64,000 bases of DNA from Pseudoroseicyclus aestuarii (GTDB lineage Bacteria; Pseudomonadota; Alphaproteobacteria; Rhodobacterales; Rhodobacteraceae): contig NZ_QJTE01000001.1 in the NCBI RefSeq assembly GCF_003217255.1, positions 62,001 to 126,000 of the forward strand. The letters run 5' to 3'. Below the pieces are notes generated by a model. The model did not search any database. It was given only the letters and a program-made list of their open reading frames with translations, and was not told where the DNA came from. Shown here piece after piece: positions 43,723 to 52,544 of this stretch. Position 1 is the first letter of the stretch. Each line of letters starts with the position of its first letter. Position numbers and translations under genes: made by a program.

Positions 43723-44693
43723 CAGGCGTCGATATTGCTGAACTGGGTTCCCGCCTTGGGGTCCTTCTTCGACCAGTCGCGCTTCACGCCCAGCATCAGC
43801 ACGATGTTCTTGGCGATGTAGATCGACGAGTAGGTGCCGACGATGATGCCCCAGAAGATCGCGAAGACGAAGCCGCGGATCACGTCGCCGCCGAGGATCA
43901 GCAGCGCGAGCAGCGCCAGCAGCGTGGTGCCCGAGGTCATGACGGTCCGGCTGAGCGTCTCGTTGGCCGAGATGTTCAGCACGTCCACGAGCGGCATCGT
44001 CTTGAACTTGCGCAGGTTCTCACGAACGCGGTCGAAGACGACGACGGTATCGTTGATCGAGTAGCCGACGATGGTCAGGATCGCGGCGATGGTCGCCAGG
44101 TCGAAGCGGATCTGCAGCAGGCTGAAGAGGCCGATCGTCAGGCCGACGTCATGCACCAGCGCCACGACGGCGCCGGTGGCGAACTGCCATTCGAAGCGCA
44201 GCCAGATGTAGATGACGATGGCCGCGATGGCGCCGGTGACGGCGAGGATCGCGGTGCGGATCAGCTCCTGGCTGACCTTGGGGCCGACGCTCTCGGTATT
44301 GGTGAATTGCAGCGTCGGGTCGACCTGCTGCAGCGCGGCCTGCACCTCGGACAGGGTCGATGCCGGCAGGCTCTCCTCGCCTTCCTGCGCCTGGATGCGG
44401 ATCGAGGCGACGTTCTCGTCGGCGGCAAAGGTCGGATCGTAGACCTCCGTCACCGAGACGTCGCCCAGGTCCAGCGCGTCGAGGGCACTGCGGTAGGCGC
44501 CGGTATCGACCGGCTGCTCGGATTCCGTGCGGATGGTCGTGCCGCCGCGGAAATCGATGCCGAAGTTCAGGCCCATGGTCGCCCAGAGGATCGCGCTGGC
44601 GATCAGCAGGACGATGGAGCCGCCGAAGGTGACATAGGCGTACTTGAAGAAGTTGATCTTCGTGTCGTCAGGGACGAGCCGGAAATGCCGCAT
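43722..44693 (-). CDS. secF: Protein translocase subunit SecF
   Basis: Membrane partner of SecD that uses the proton gradient to aid Sec export. The 323-residue protein has six helices, the FGIDFRGGT motif after helix 1, and the conserved VGYSINDTVVVFDRVREN in helix 4 and after. It follows secD by only 3 bases. Confidence 0.96.
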   Translation of the reverse strand: MRHFRLVPDDTKINFFKYAYVTFGGSIVLLIASAILWATMGLNFGIDFRGGTTIRTESEQPVDTGAYRSALDALDLGDVSVTEVYDPTFAADENVASIRIQAQEGEESLPASTLSEVQAALQQVDPTLQFTNTESVGPKVSQELIRTAILAVTGAIAAIVIYIWLRFEWQFATGAVVALVHDVGLTIGLFSLLQIRFDLATIAAILTIVGYSINDTVVVFDRVRENLRKFKTMPLVDVLNISANETLSRTVMTSGTTLLALLALLILGGDVIRGFVFAIFWGIIVGTYSSIYIAKNIVLMLGVKRDWSKKDPKAGTQFSNIDA

Positions 44694-44696
44694 GGC

Positions 44697-46361
44697 TTAC
44701 ACCTCGATGGTCTTGGGACGGCGGCGGTCGAACCAGATCACGACCAGCAGGCGGGTGACGAAGATGGCGCTGAAGACCGATGTCAGGATCCCCAGGCCCA
44801 GCGTGATCGCAAAGCCGCGCACCGGGCCGGAGCCGACGGCATAAAGGATCACGGCCGTGATCAGCGTCGTGACGTTGGAATCGAGGATCGCCGAGAGCGC
44901 CCGCGAATAGCCAAGGTCGATGGCACGGGCCGGGCCCTTGGCCGTTTTCAGTTCTTCGCGGATACGCTCGTAGACCAGCACGTTGGCGTCGACCGCCATG
45001 CCCATGGTCAGCACGATGCCGGCGATGCCCGGAAGGGTCAGCGTGGCGCCGATCAGGCTGAGCACGCCGAAGATCATCACCATGTTCACGGCAAGCGCGA
45101 CATTGGCGAACCAGCCGAAGAGACCGTAGGTCAGCGCCATGAAGACGACGACGAGAAGACTGCCGACCACGGCGGCCAGCTGGCCGGCGCGGATCGAATC
45201 GGCGCCCAGCTCGGGGCCGATGGTCCGTTCCTCGAGGAAGGTCAGCTCGGCGGGCAGGGCGCCGGCGCGCAGCAGCACCGCGAGGTTGGTCGATTCCTCG
45301 ACCGAGAAGTTGCCGCTGATCTGGCCGGTGCCGCCGGGGATGCGCTCTCGGATCACCGGGGCGGAGATAACCTCGTTGTCGAGAACGATGGCGAAGGGGG
45401 CGCCAACGTTCTCGGCCGTATAGTCGCCGAAGGCCCGCGCGCCCGTGGTGTTGAAGCGGAAGCTGACCGCCGGCTGGCCGTTCTGATCGAAGGTCGGTTG
45501 CGCATCGACCAGCTCGTCGCCGGTGACGACGGGGCTGCGTTCGAGAACGTAGTACAGCCCCTCCTGGCTGGCATCGGGGGCCAGCTGCTCGGTGGTGCCG
45601 ACATCGGCATTGGCGTCGCTCGTCGTGGTCACGACGGGCTGGAAGTTCAGCTGCGCTGTGGTGCCGATGAGAGCCTTGACCTCGTCGGCGCTGCCCACGC
45701 CCGGCACGTCGATCAGGATACGGTCTTCGCCCTGGCGCTGGATCGTTGGCTCGCGGGTGCCGGCCTCGTCGATGCGGCGGCGCACGATCTCGAGGCTTTG
45801 CAGCAGCGTGCGCTCGTCCGTCGCGGCGCGCTCGGCCTCGGAAAGCTGGATGGAGAGGACCGGGCCGTTCGCCCGGACGTCGAGGCTGGAGGCCGACCCG
45901 CCGGTCAGCCCGCTGACCGGCTGCGCCAGCCCGCGGGCGATTTCCACCGCGCGCTGCGCCCCATCGGCATCGGAGATGCGCACCCGCAGGATGCCCGGCT
46001 CGCTCTCCTCGCGGGTGACGAAGCCGACGGTATCACGCTCTGCCGCCAGCGCGTCGCGCAGCGCGGGCCAGAGCGCCTCCATGCGAGAGGCATAGACCTG
46101 TTCGACCTGCACCTCGGCCAGAAGATGCGCGCCGCCGCGCAGATCGAGGCCGAGGTTCACGAGGTTCGACGGCAGGAAAGACGGCCAGAGCGCGGCCTGC
46201 GCCTCGAGCTCGGGGTTGGTGACCCCGGTCTCGATGGTGGCGCGGGCGTCGTTCGCCGTCTCCACCCGCGAGTAGAACAGGTTCGGCAGCGCCAGAAGGA
46301 CGCCGGCAAGCACGACCGCAAGGATCAGGATGCGGCGCCAGAGGGGGATGTACAGCATCAA
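44697..46361 (-). CDS. secD: Protein translocase subunit SecD
   Basis: Large export-assisting membrane protein, 554 residues. Helix 1 (about 9-27) is followed by a long periplasmic region with LGLDLRGGAHLL. The RND-type helices at the C-terminus carry GMAVDANVLVYERIREE. It lies 19 bases after yajC on the minus strand; yajC-secD-secF is the standard order. Confidence 0.96.
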   Translation of the reverse strand: MMLYIPLWRRILILAVVLAGVLLALPNLFYSRVETANDARATIETGVTNPELEAQAALWPSFLPSNLVNLGLDLRGGAHLLAEVQVEQVYASRMEALWPALRDALAAERDTVGFVTREESEPGILRVRISDADGAQRAVEIARGLAQPVSGLTGGSASSLDVRANGPVLSIQLSEAERAATDERTLLQSLEIVRRRIDEAGTREPTIQRQGEDRILIDVPGVGSADEVKALIGTTAQLNFQPVVTTTSDANADVGTTEQLAPDASQEGLYYVLERSPVVTGDELVDAQPTFDQNGQPAVSFRFNTTGARAFGDYTAENVGAPFAIVLDNEVISAPVIRERIPGGTGQISGNFSVEESTNLAVLLRAGALPAELTFLEERTIGPELGADSIRAGQLAAVVGSLLVVVFMALTYGLFGWFANVALAVNMVMIFGVLSLIGATLTLPGIAGIVLTMGMAVDANVLVYERIREELKTAKGPARAIDLGYSRALSAILDSNVTTLITAVILYAVGSGPVRGFAITLGLGILTSVFSAIFVTRLLVVIWFDRRRPKTIEV

Positions 46362-46380
46362 ACGGGCTCCAGCCGGGCGA

Positions 46381-46665
46381 TCAGGAGGTCTTGGCCGGCT
46401 CGGTCTTGCTGGTGACGGTCGCGATGGTCGAGCGGATCACGCGGACGGTCACGCCGGTCGCGATCTCGACCTCGATCTCGCCGTCGTCCTTGACCTTGGT
46501 GACCTTGCCGATCAGCCCGCCCTGGGTGACGACCTGGTCGCCGCGGCGCAGCGCCTCGACCATCTTCTGGTGGTCCTTCAGCTTCTTCTGCTGGGGGCGG
46601 ATCAGGAAGAACCACATGATCGCGAAGATCAGGATCAGGGGGATGAAGGATTCGAGGCCTTGCAT
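46381..46665 (-). CDS. yajC: Preprotein translocase accessory subunit YajC
   Basis: A 94-residue single-span membrane protein that associates with SecDF. It has one helix at about residues 7-21 followed by RPQQKKLKDHQKMVEAL, then the beta-rich GDQVVTQGGLIGKVTKV. It is the first gene of the minus-strand run that continues through secDF to the ccm genes. Confidence 0.95.
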   Translation of the reverse strand: MQGLESFIPLILIFAIMWFFLIRPQQKKLKDHQKMVEALRRGDQVVTQGGLIGKVTKVKDDGEIEVEIATGVTVRVIRSTIATVTSKTEPAKTS

Positions 46666-46861
46666 GGGGTCGGAACGTCCTTGGCGTCAGGGGTGCGAGG
46701 GCTGATGTCCCCCCGCCGGAAAAGTCGCGGCACCCTAGTCGCGACGGCCCCCGATGACAACGGATCGCCGTGATGCCCGGGTCAGGGCACGCGCCTTGGG
46801 CATGATCCGGGCATATGGACAGCCCGCGCGCCAGACGCAAGCGGGCCTGCCGCAGGCGTGA

Positions 46862-46891
46862 TGAACCCGTCTCCGGCGGGAGACGGGTTCA
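46862..46891. other. Strong hairpin in the yajC-serS divergent region
   Basis: A 13-bp perfect stem, TGAACCCGTCTCC with its complement, and loop GGCG lie 53 bases upstream of the serS ATG in a 279-base intergenic region. No T-run follows on the plus strand. It may be a leader structure of serS, a roadblock between divergent promoters, or a mobile hairpin element. I see no T-box or known riboswitch motif. Confidence 0.6.
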
Positions 46892-46944
46892 CCTTCACCC
46901 CGCTTTGCGCCATATCTTCCGCCGTCTGAAGAAGGGACGAGACC

Positions 46945-48237
46945 ATGCACGACATCCGCGCGATCCGAGAGACCCCCGACGCCTTCGACGCGGCCCTCTC
47001 CCGCCGCGGACTGCCGGCTGCCTCGCCCGAGATTCTGGCGCTGGACGCGGCGCGGCGCGCCAAGATCCACGCCGCCGAGACCGCCCAGGCCGAGCAGAAC
47101 GCCGCCTCCAAGCAGGTCGGCGCGGCCAAGGCCAGCGGCGACGAGGCGGAGTTCGAGCGTCTGCGCGCCCTCGTGGCCGAGAAGAAGGCCGAGGTCGCGC
47201 GCCTGCAGGACGAGGCCAAGGCCGAGGATCAGCGCCTGACGGAGCTGCTGCTCACGATCCCGAACCTGCCTTACGAGGACGTGCCCGAGGGCGCGGACGA
47301 GGCGGACAACGTCGAGGTCAAGCGTCACGGCAACCCGCGCAACTTCAGCTTCACGCCGCTCGAGCACTACCAGATCCCCGCGGCCAAGCCCGGTCTCGAC
47401 TTCGAGACGGCGGCAAAGCTGTCCGGCAGCCGCTTCGTCGTCCTGCGGGGCGCGATGGCGCGGGTGCACCGGGCGCTGGCGCAGTTCATGCTGGACCACC
47501 ACGTCGAGGTGAACGGCCTTGCCGAAACCTCGACCCCCGTGCTCGTGCGTGACGAGATGATGCTGGGCACCGGCCAGCTGCCGAAGTTCGGCGAGGACAG
47601 CTACCAGACCACGAACGGCTGGTGGCTGATTCCCACCGCCGAGGTGACACTGACCAACCTCGTCAACGGCGAGACGGTCGAGGAAGCCTCGCTGCCGCGG
47701 CGCCACGTCGCCCATACGCTGTGCTTCCGCTCCGAGGCGGGCAGCGCCGGGCGCGACACCTCGGGCATGCTGCGCCAGCACCAGTTCGAGAAGGTCGAGA
47801 TGGTCTCGGTCACCACGCCCGAGCAATCCGAGGCCGAGCACGAGCGCATGACCCTTTGCGCCGAGTCGGTGCTCGAGGCGCTGGGCCTGCCCTATCGCCG
47901 CATGCTGCTCTGCACCGGCGACATGGGCGCGGGCGCGCGGCGCACCAATGACCTCGAGGTCTGGCTGCCGGGGCAGGACTGCTACCGCGAGATCAGCTCC
48001 GTCTCGACCTGCGGCGCCTGGCAGGCGCGGCGGATGAACGCGCGCTACAAGCCCGCGGGGGGTGGCAAGCCGGACTACGTGCACACGCTGAACGGATCGG
48101 GGCTGGCCGTGGGCCGGACGCTGATCGCGGTGCTCGAGAACGGGCAGCAGGAGGACGGCTCCGTCACGCTGCCCGAGGCGCTGCACCCCTATCTGCGCGG
48201 CGCCACCGGCATCGACGCCGAAGGCGCGCTCGTCTGA
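46945..48237 (+). CDS. serS: Serine-tRNA ligase
   Basis: Class II synthetase that charges tRNA-Ser, 430 residues. A long antiparallel coiled-coil arm (about residues 30-100, rich in Ala, Glu and Lys) precedes the catalytic core. Motif 2 is seen as [27 protein letters not shown] and motif 3 as [24 protein letters not shown] stands before the ATG at 46945. A strong hairpin lies upstream. Confidence 0.95.
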   Translation: MHDIRAIRETPDAFDAALSRRGLPAASPEILALDAARRAKIHAAETAQAEQNAASKQVGAAKASGDEAEFERLRALVAEKKAEVARLQDEAKAEDQRLTELLLTIPNLPYEDVPEGADEADNVEVKRHGNPRNFSFTPLEHYQIPAAKPGLDFETAAKLSGSRFVVLRGAMARVHRALAQFMLDHHVEVNGLAETSTPVLVRDEMMLGTGQLPKFGEDSYQTTNGWWLIPTAEVTLTNLVNGETVEEASLPRRHVAHTLCFRSEAGSAGRDTSGMLRQHQFEKVEMVSVTTPEQSEAEHERMTLCAESVLEALGLPYRRMLLCTGDMGAGARRTNDLEVWLPGQDCYREISSVSTCGAWQARRMNARYKPAGGGKPDYVHTLNGSGLAVGRTLIAVLENGQQEDGSVTLPEALHPYLRGATGIDAEGALV

Positions 48238-48360
48238 GGCGCCCGCAGGGGCAAACTGGCTGTCGACTTTACTGACGAACTGGTCTAATGGGGCGGGTCT
48301 GCCCTGCGGGGGCGGCCCCTCGCGGCGCCGGCGCCGCCTTCCACTCCAGATCGGCCTTCC

Positions 48361-50544
48361 ATGATTGACACCCTCTCAGAGGCGCTCGCAGAGCGCGGTT
48401 ACGCCACGTTGACCCCTGTTCAGGAGGCGGTGACCGATCCTGAACTCGAAGGCGCGGACCTTCTGGTCTCGGCGCAGACCGGCTCGGGCAAGACGGTGGG
48501 CTTCGGCCTCGCCATCGCGCCGACGATCCTCGAAGAGGGCGGGCGCTTCGGCCCCGCCGAGGCGCCGCTGGCGCTGATCATCGCGCCGACGCGCGAGCTG
48601 GCCTTCCAGGTCGCGCGCGAGCTTGAGTGGCTCTATGGCCGCACCGGCGCGCGGGTCGCGACCTGCGTCGGCGGCATGGACATGCAGGGCGAGCGGCGGA
48701 CCCTGTCGAAGGGCGCGCATATCGTCGTCGGCACCCCCGGCCGGTTGCGCGACCACATCGGCCGCGGCTCTCTCGACATGACCTCCCTGCGGGCCGTCGT
48801 CCTCGACGAGGCGGACGAGATGCTCGACCTCGGCTTCCGCGAGGATCTGGAATTCATGCTGGGCGAGGCGCCGGAGGGTCGGCGCACGCTGCTGTTCTCG
48901 GCCACCGTGCCCAAGGCCATCGCCACCCTCGCGCAGCAGTACCAGCGCGATGCGGTGCGGGTGCAGGCGCAGTCCAAGGGCGGCCAGCATGCCGATATCG
49001 CCTACCAGGCGCTGCGCGTCGTCCCGCACGAGATCGAGACCGCGATCGCCAACATGCTGCGCTTTCACGATGCCGAGAACGCCATCGTCTTCGCGAATAC
49101 CCGCGCCGCCGTGGCGCGGCTGACCGCGCGGCTGTCTAATCGCGGCTTCGCCGTCGTCTCGCTGTCGGGCGAGCTGAGCCAGACCGAGCGGGGCCATGCG
49201 CTGCAGGCGATGCGCGACGGGCGGGCCCGGGTCTGCGTCGCCACCGATGTCGCGGCGCGCGGGATCGACCTGCCGAACCTCGACCTGGTGGTGCATGCCG
49301 AGCTGCCGACCAATACCGAAGGGTTGCTGCACCGCTCTGGCCGGACGGGCCGCGCGGGGCGCAAGGGCGTCTCGGCGCTGATGGTGCCGCCGAAGCTGAC
49401 CAAGAAGGCCGAGCGTCTGCTGGGCTGGGCCAAGGTCAGCGCCGAATGGACCCAGCCCCCCACCGCCGAGGAAATCCGCGCCAAGGACGAGGAGCGGCTG
49501 CTCTCGCACGAGGTCTGGGCCGCCCCCCTGGCCGAGGAAGAGACCGCCATCGTCAAGCGCCTGCTGGCCGAGCGCAGCGCCGAGGAAATCGCTGCCGCCT
49601 GCCTGCGCCTCTATTCCGCCGGCCTCTCGGCCCCGGAAGAGCTGTCGGATGCCAGCGCCCGCCCCGAGCGGGCCGAGAAGGCGCCGCGCCACGAGCGCGA
49701 GCCCTTCGGGCCGAGCGGCTGGATCTCGCTCTCCGTGGGCCGCAACGAGCGGGCCGAGGCACGCTGGCTGCTGCCGCTGCTGTGCCGTGCCGGCGGCCTC
49801 GACAAGGACGCCATCGGCGCGATCCGGGTGCAGGGCTCCGAGACCTTCGTCGAACTTTCCGAGCCCAGCATCGCCGGCTTCTTCGCCGGGCTGGGCGCTG
49901 ACGGCCAGCTTGAAGAGGGGATCAAGGCGCGCCGGGTCGAGGGCACGCCCGACTTCGGCGCCCCCACCGGCGGCAAGCCCGCGCCGCGCGGCAAGCCCGG
50001 CGGCAAGCCCGCTGGCAAGCCCCCGCGCGAGGAGCGCCGCGCGCCCCCCGCGGAGCGGGCCGAGGAAACCTCGCGCCCCGCGCCCGAGCCCGCCGAGGCG
50101 CGTGCGCCCGAGGCCGCGCCCGACGAGCGCCCCGGCGCCGTGGTCAAGCGTGACTGGCAGGACAAGCCGCGCGAGGAGCGCCCGCGCAAACCCGGCGGCT
50201 TCGCCGGCAAGGGCGGCGCGCCCAAGCGCGACGGCAAGCCCGGCGGTCCGCGCAAGGACGGCGGCAAGCCCTATGAGGGCGGCAAGCCCTATGCCGGCAA
50301 GCCGGCAGGCAAGGGCGCCCCGGCCCGTGACGGCAAGCCCGGCGGCGGAAAGCCCGGTGCTGGCAAGAGCTTTGCGGGCAAGGGCGGCTCCGGCAAGCCC
50401 TGGGCCGGTAAGGACGGCGCGGGCAAGAAACCGGGCGGCAAGCCCGGCGGGCCGAAGCGCGGCGCGGATGCGCGCGACACCTCCAAGCGGTTCACCCCGC
50501 CCACCGATCGCGGCGGCGCCGCGAAGCCCCGGCGCAAACCCTGA
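48361..50544 (+). CDS. DEAD-box RNA helicase with DbpA-like domain and Gly/Lys/Pro-rich tail
   Basis: ATP-dependent RNA helicase, 727 residues. The Q motif is YATLTPVQEAV, Walker A AQTGSGKT, motif II DEAD (VLDEADEMLDLGF), motif III SAT, and motif VI HRSGRTGRAGRKG. A DbpA-type RNA-binding domain follows at about residues 455-535 (SVGRNERAEARWLL, LSEPSIAGFFAGL). The last 190 residues are low-complexity, built of short GGKP, AGKP and GKGG units with scattered Arg and Asp. Such tails bind RNA and can drive condensate formation. It resembles CsdA/DeaD-type helicases used in ribosome assembly and cold adaptation; the exact role is inferred. Confidence 0.9.
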   Translation: MIDTLSEALAERGYATLTPVQEAVTDPELEGADLLVSAQTGSGKTVGFGLAIAPTILEEGGRFGPAEAPLALIIAPTRELAFQVARELEWLYGRTGARVATCVGGMDMQGERRTLSKGAHIVVGTPGRLRDHIGRGSLDMTSLRAVVLDEADEMLDLGFREDLEFMLGEAPEGRRTLLFSATVPKAIATLAQQYQRDAVRVQAQSKGGQHADIAYQALRVVPHEIETAIANMLRFHDAENAIVFANTRAAVARLTARLSNRGFAVVSLSGELSQTERGHALQAMRDGRARVCVATDVAARGIDLPNLDLVVHAELPTNTEGLLHRSGRTGRAGRKGVSALMVPPKLTKKAERLLGWAKVSAEWTQPPTAEEIRAKDEERLLSHEVWAAPLAEEETAIVKRLLAERSAEEIAAACLRLYSAGLSAPEELSDASARPERAEKAPRHEREPFGPSGWISLSVGRNERAEARWLLPLLCRAGGLDKDAIGAIRVQGSETFVELSEPSIAGFFAGLGADGQLEEGIKARRVEGTPDFGAPTGGKPAPRGKPGGKPAGKPPREERRAPPAERAEETSRPAPEPAEARAPEAAPDERPGAVVKRDWQDKPREERPRKPGGFAGKGGAPKRDGKPGGPRKDGGKPYEGGKPYAGKPAGKGAPARDGKPGGGKPGAGKSFAGKGGSGKPWAGKDGAGKKPGGKPGGPKRGADARDTSKRFTPPTDRGGAAKPRRKP

Positions 50545-50547
50545 GGG

Positions 50548-50568
50548 GAGGGGGGCTCAGCCCCCCTC
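50548..50568. terminator. Hairpin between the convergent helicase and acyl-CoA synthetase genes
   Basis: GAGGGGGG pairs with CCCCCCTC around a 5-base loop CTCAG, immediately after the helicase stop. The hairpin contains the stop codon of the convergent synthetase gene, so each transcript would fold it. No T-run follows. Confidence 0.45.
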
Positions 50569-52452
50569 GGCCCAGTCCCAGGGGACGGTGAATCCGTCCA
50601 GCGCCCGCGCGGCGCCGGCCTCGTCCGCGGGGCCGTCGCTGCGCAGTTTCGCGACGAGGCCGCGGCGCTGATCCTCGACGACCTTCTCGACATGGGCCTT
50701 GACCCCGGCCTCTCCCAGCGCCGCGTCGAAGACGCGGGTGATGGCGCGGCGGCGCAGGTCGGGCTTGAAGATCTTGCCGACCGCCGTCTTCGGCAGCTCT
50801 GGCAGGATCTCAACGTGCTTGGGGCGCGCGGCCTTCTCGTGCACCGTCTTTTCAAGATGCGCGCGCAGCTCCTCTGGCGTGACGCTGGCGCCCGAGACAA
50901 GCTCCACATAGGCGCAGGGCAGCTCTCCGGCATGGACGTCGGGCTGGCCGATGGCCCCGGCCATGGCGACGGCGGGATGGGCGGACAGGGCCTCCTCGAT
51001 CTCGGCGGGGTCGATGTTGTGACCGCCGCGGATGATCAGGTCCTTCGACCGGCCGGTGATCCAGATGTAGTCATCCTCGTCCATCCGGCCCAGATCGCCG
51101 GTGCGCAGGTAATGCCGCCCGCTGCCGGGATCGATCCAGTAGAGGCTCTTGTTCTTCGCCTCGTCGGTATAGGTGTGGCGGGTCACGCCGGGGCTGGCGA
51201 CGCAGATCTCGCCCACGGTGTCCGGCCCCAGCGGCTGGTCCGTGCCGGGGCGTACGATCCGCACCGAGGTATAGGGGAAGGGCAGGCCGATGGAGCCGAT
51301 CTTCTTCTCGCCGTCGGGCGGGTTGACCGACACGAGGCAGGTTGCCTCGGTCAACCCATAGCCTTCGCAGATGGTCACGCCCGCCGCCGCCTCGAACCGC
51401 TTGTAAAGCTCGACCGGCAGCGGGGCGGAGCCGGAGAAGGCCAGCCGCAGCGAGGAAATGTCCGCATCCACCGGGCGCTGCATCAGCGCCGACATGGCGG
51501 TCGGCACGGCGATGATGAAGGTCACGCGCCACCGTTCGATCAGCTTCCAGAAGTTGTCGAAGACGCCGTCGCCCCGGTAGCCCGCCGGGGTCGGCATCAC
51601 CAGATGCGCGCCCGAGGCCAGCGCACAGCCCATCGCCACGACGGCGGCGAAGACATGGAACATCGGCAAGGGGCAGATCAGCACGTCGCTTTCGTCGAAG
51701 AGCAGCCGCTGGCCGATCCAGCCGTTGTAGACGAGGCCGCTGTAGCGATGCTCAGCGACCTTGGGCATGCCAGTGGTGCCGCCGGTGTGGAAGCGGGCCG
51801 AGACGCGGTCGCCGGCGCTGTCGGCGAAGGTCAGCTGCTTGGGCTGGCGCGCGGCCTCCTTGTTCAGGTCGTAGACGAGCGCCCGGTGCGCCGCCCTCAC
51901 CCGCGGGCGGATCAGCGGCACGGCAAGGCGCTTCACCCCGGTCAGGTAGCGCGCGAGATCGACCTCGAGCACGGTCTCGACCGAGGGCGCCTGCGCAACC
52001 GCCTTCGCCGTCTTCTGGCCGACGTCGGTCTTGGGAAAGCCGCGCAGGGTCACCACGACCTTCGCGCCGCTCTCGCGCAGCAGGGCGGCGATCTGCGCCG
52101 GTTCGAGCAGCGGGTTGATCGGGGCGACGATGCCGGCGATCTGCGCGCCGAGGTAGGTGGTCACCGCCTCGGTGCAGTTCGGCAGCAGCATGGCGACGGT
52201 GTCGCCCTCGTTCACGCCGAGGCTGCGCAGCAGGTTCGCGACCTGGACGCTGCGCTGGTGCAGGGTCTGCCAGTCCAGCGTTTCGGCAGGGGCATCGGGG
52301 TCCGAGAACAGCTGGAAGCTGAACGCGGGACGCCCGGGATGCCGCCGCGCGGTGCGCGTCAGCAGTCCGTGGATCGTGGCGGGCTGGTCCTGAGAGGCCC
52401 AGTCGCCCTCAGCTTCGATCGCAGCGCGATCGGCGTAACCGGCGTAGCTCAT
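50557..52452 (-). CDS. Acyl-CoA synthetase (AMP-binding enzyme)
   Basis: ATP-dependent ligase forming acyl-CoA through an acyl-adenylate, 631 residues. The phosphate loop is HTGGTTGMPK, the adenine motif is GYGLTEA, the ribose and hinge region is YLRTGDLGRMDEDDYIWITG, and the C-terminal catalytic lysine is in PKTAVGKIFKPDLRR. The chain length of the acid cannot be told. A GAGGAGCG ribosome site precedes the ATG. It is monocistronic and convergent with the helicase. Confidence 0.87.
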   Translation of the reverse strand: MSYAGYADRAAIEAEGDWASQDQPATIHGLLTRTARRHPGRPAFSFQLFSDPDAPAETLDWQTLHQRSVQVANLLRSLGVNEGDTVAMLLPNCTEAVTTYLGAQIAGIVAPINPLLEPAQIAALLRESGAKVVVTLRGFPKTDVGQKTAKAVAQAPSVETVLEVDLARYLTGVKRLAVPLIRPRVRAAHRALVYDLNKEAARQPKQLTFADSAGDRVSARFHTGGTTGMPKVAEHRYSGLVYNGWIGQRLLFDESDVLICPLPMFHVFAAVVAMGCALASGAHLVMPTPAGYRGDGVFDNFWKLIERWRVTFIIAVPTAMSALMQRPVDADISSLRLAFSGSAPLPVELYKRFEAAAGVTICEGYGLTEATCLVSVNPPDGEKKIGSIGLPFPYTSVRIVRPGTDQPLGPDTVGEICVASPGVTRHTYTDEAKNKSLYWIDPGSGRHYLRTGDLGRMDEDDYIWITGRSKDLIIRGGHNIDPAEIEEALSAHPAVAMAGAIGQPDVHAGELPCAYVELVSGASVTPEELRAHLEKTVHEKAARPKHVEILPELPKTAVGKIFKPDLRRRAITRVFDAALGEAGVKAHVEKVVEDQRRGLVAKLRSDGPADEAGAARALDGFTVPWDWAEGG

Positions 52453-52544
52453 CGCTCCTCCCTCGATGGCTTGCGTGACCCGAGGCTGGCCTGCAAGGCC
52501 TGATGAAGCAAGTCTGACCTTGCGTTCAAGGTTCCGCCGCCGGG

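Noticed and set aside
43659-46415. A 918-codon open frame on the plus strand
   Set aside because: It is antisense to secF and secD, both certain, and has the Arg/Asp/Gln-rich composition of a shadow frame.
46754-46861. A 34-codon leader peptide gene before serS
   Set aside because: It lacks a ribosome site and serine-rich codons; its ending at the hairpin is noted, but it is not called as a gene.
46666-46944. T-box or amino-acid riboswitch before serS
   Set aside because: No T-box sequence or specifier loop is present, and T-boxes are not expected in Alphaproteobacteria; only a hairpin can be supported.
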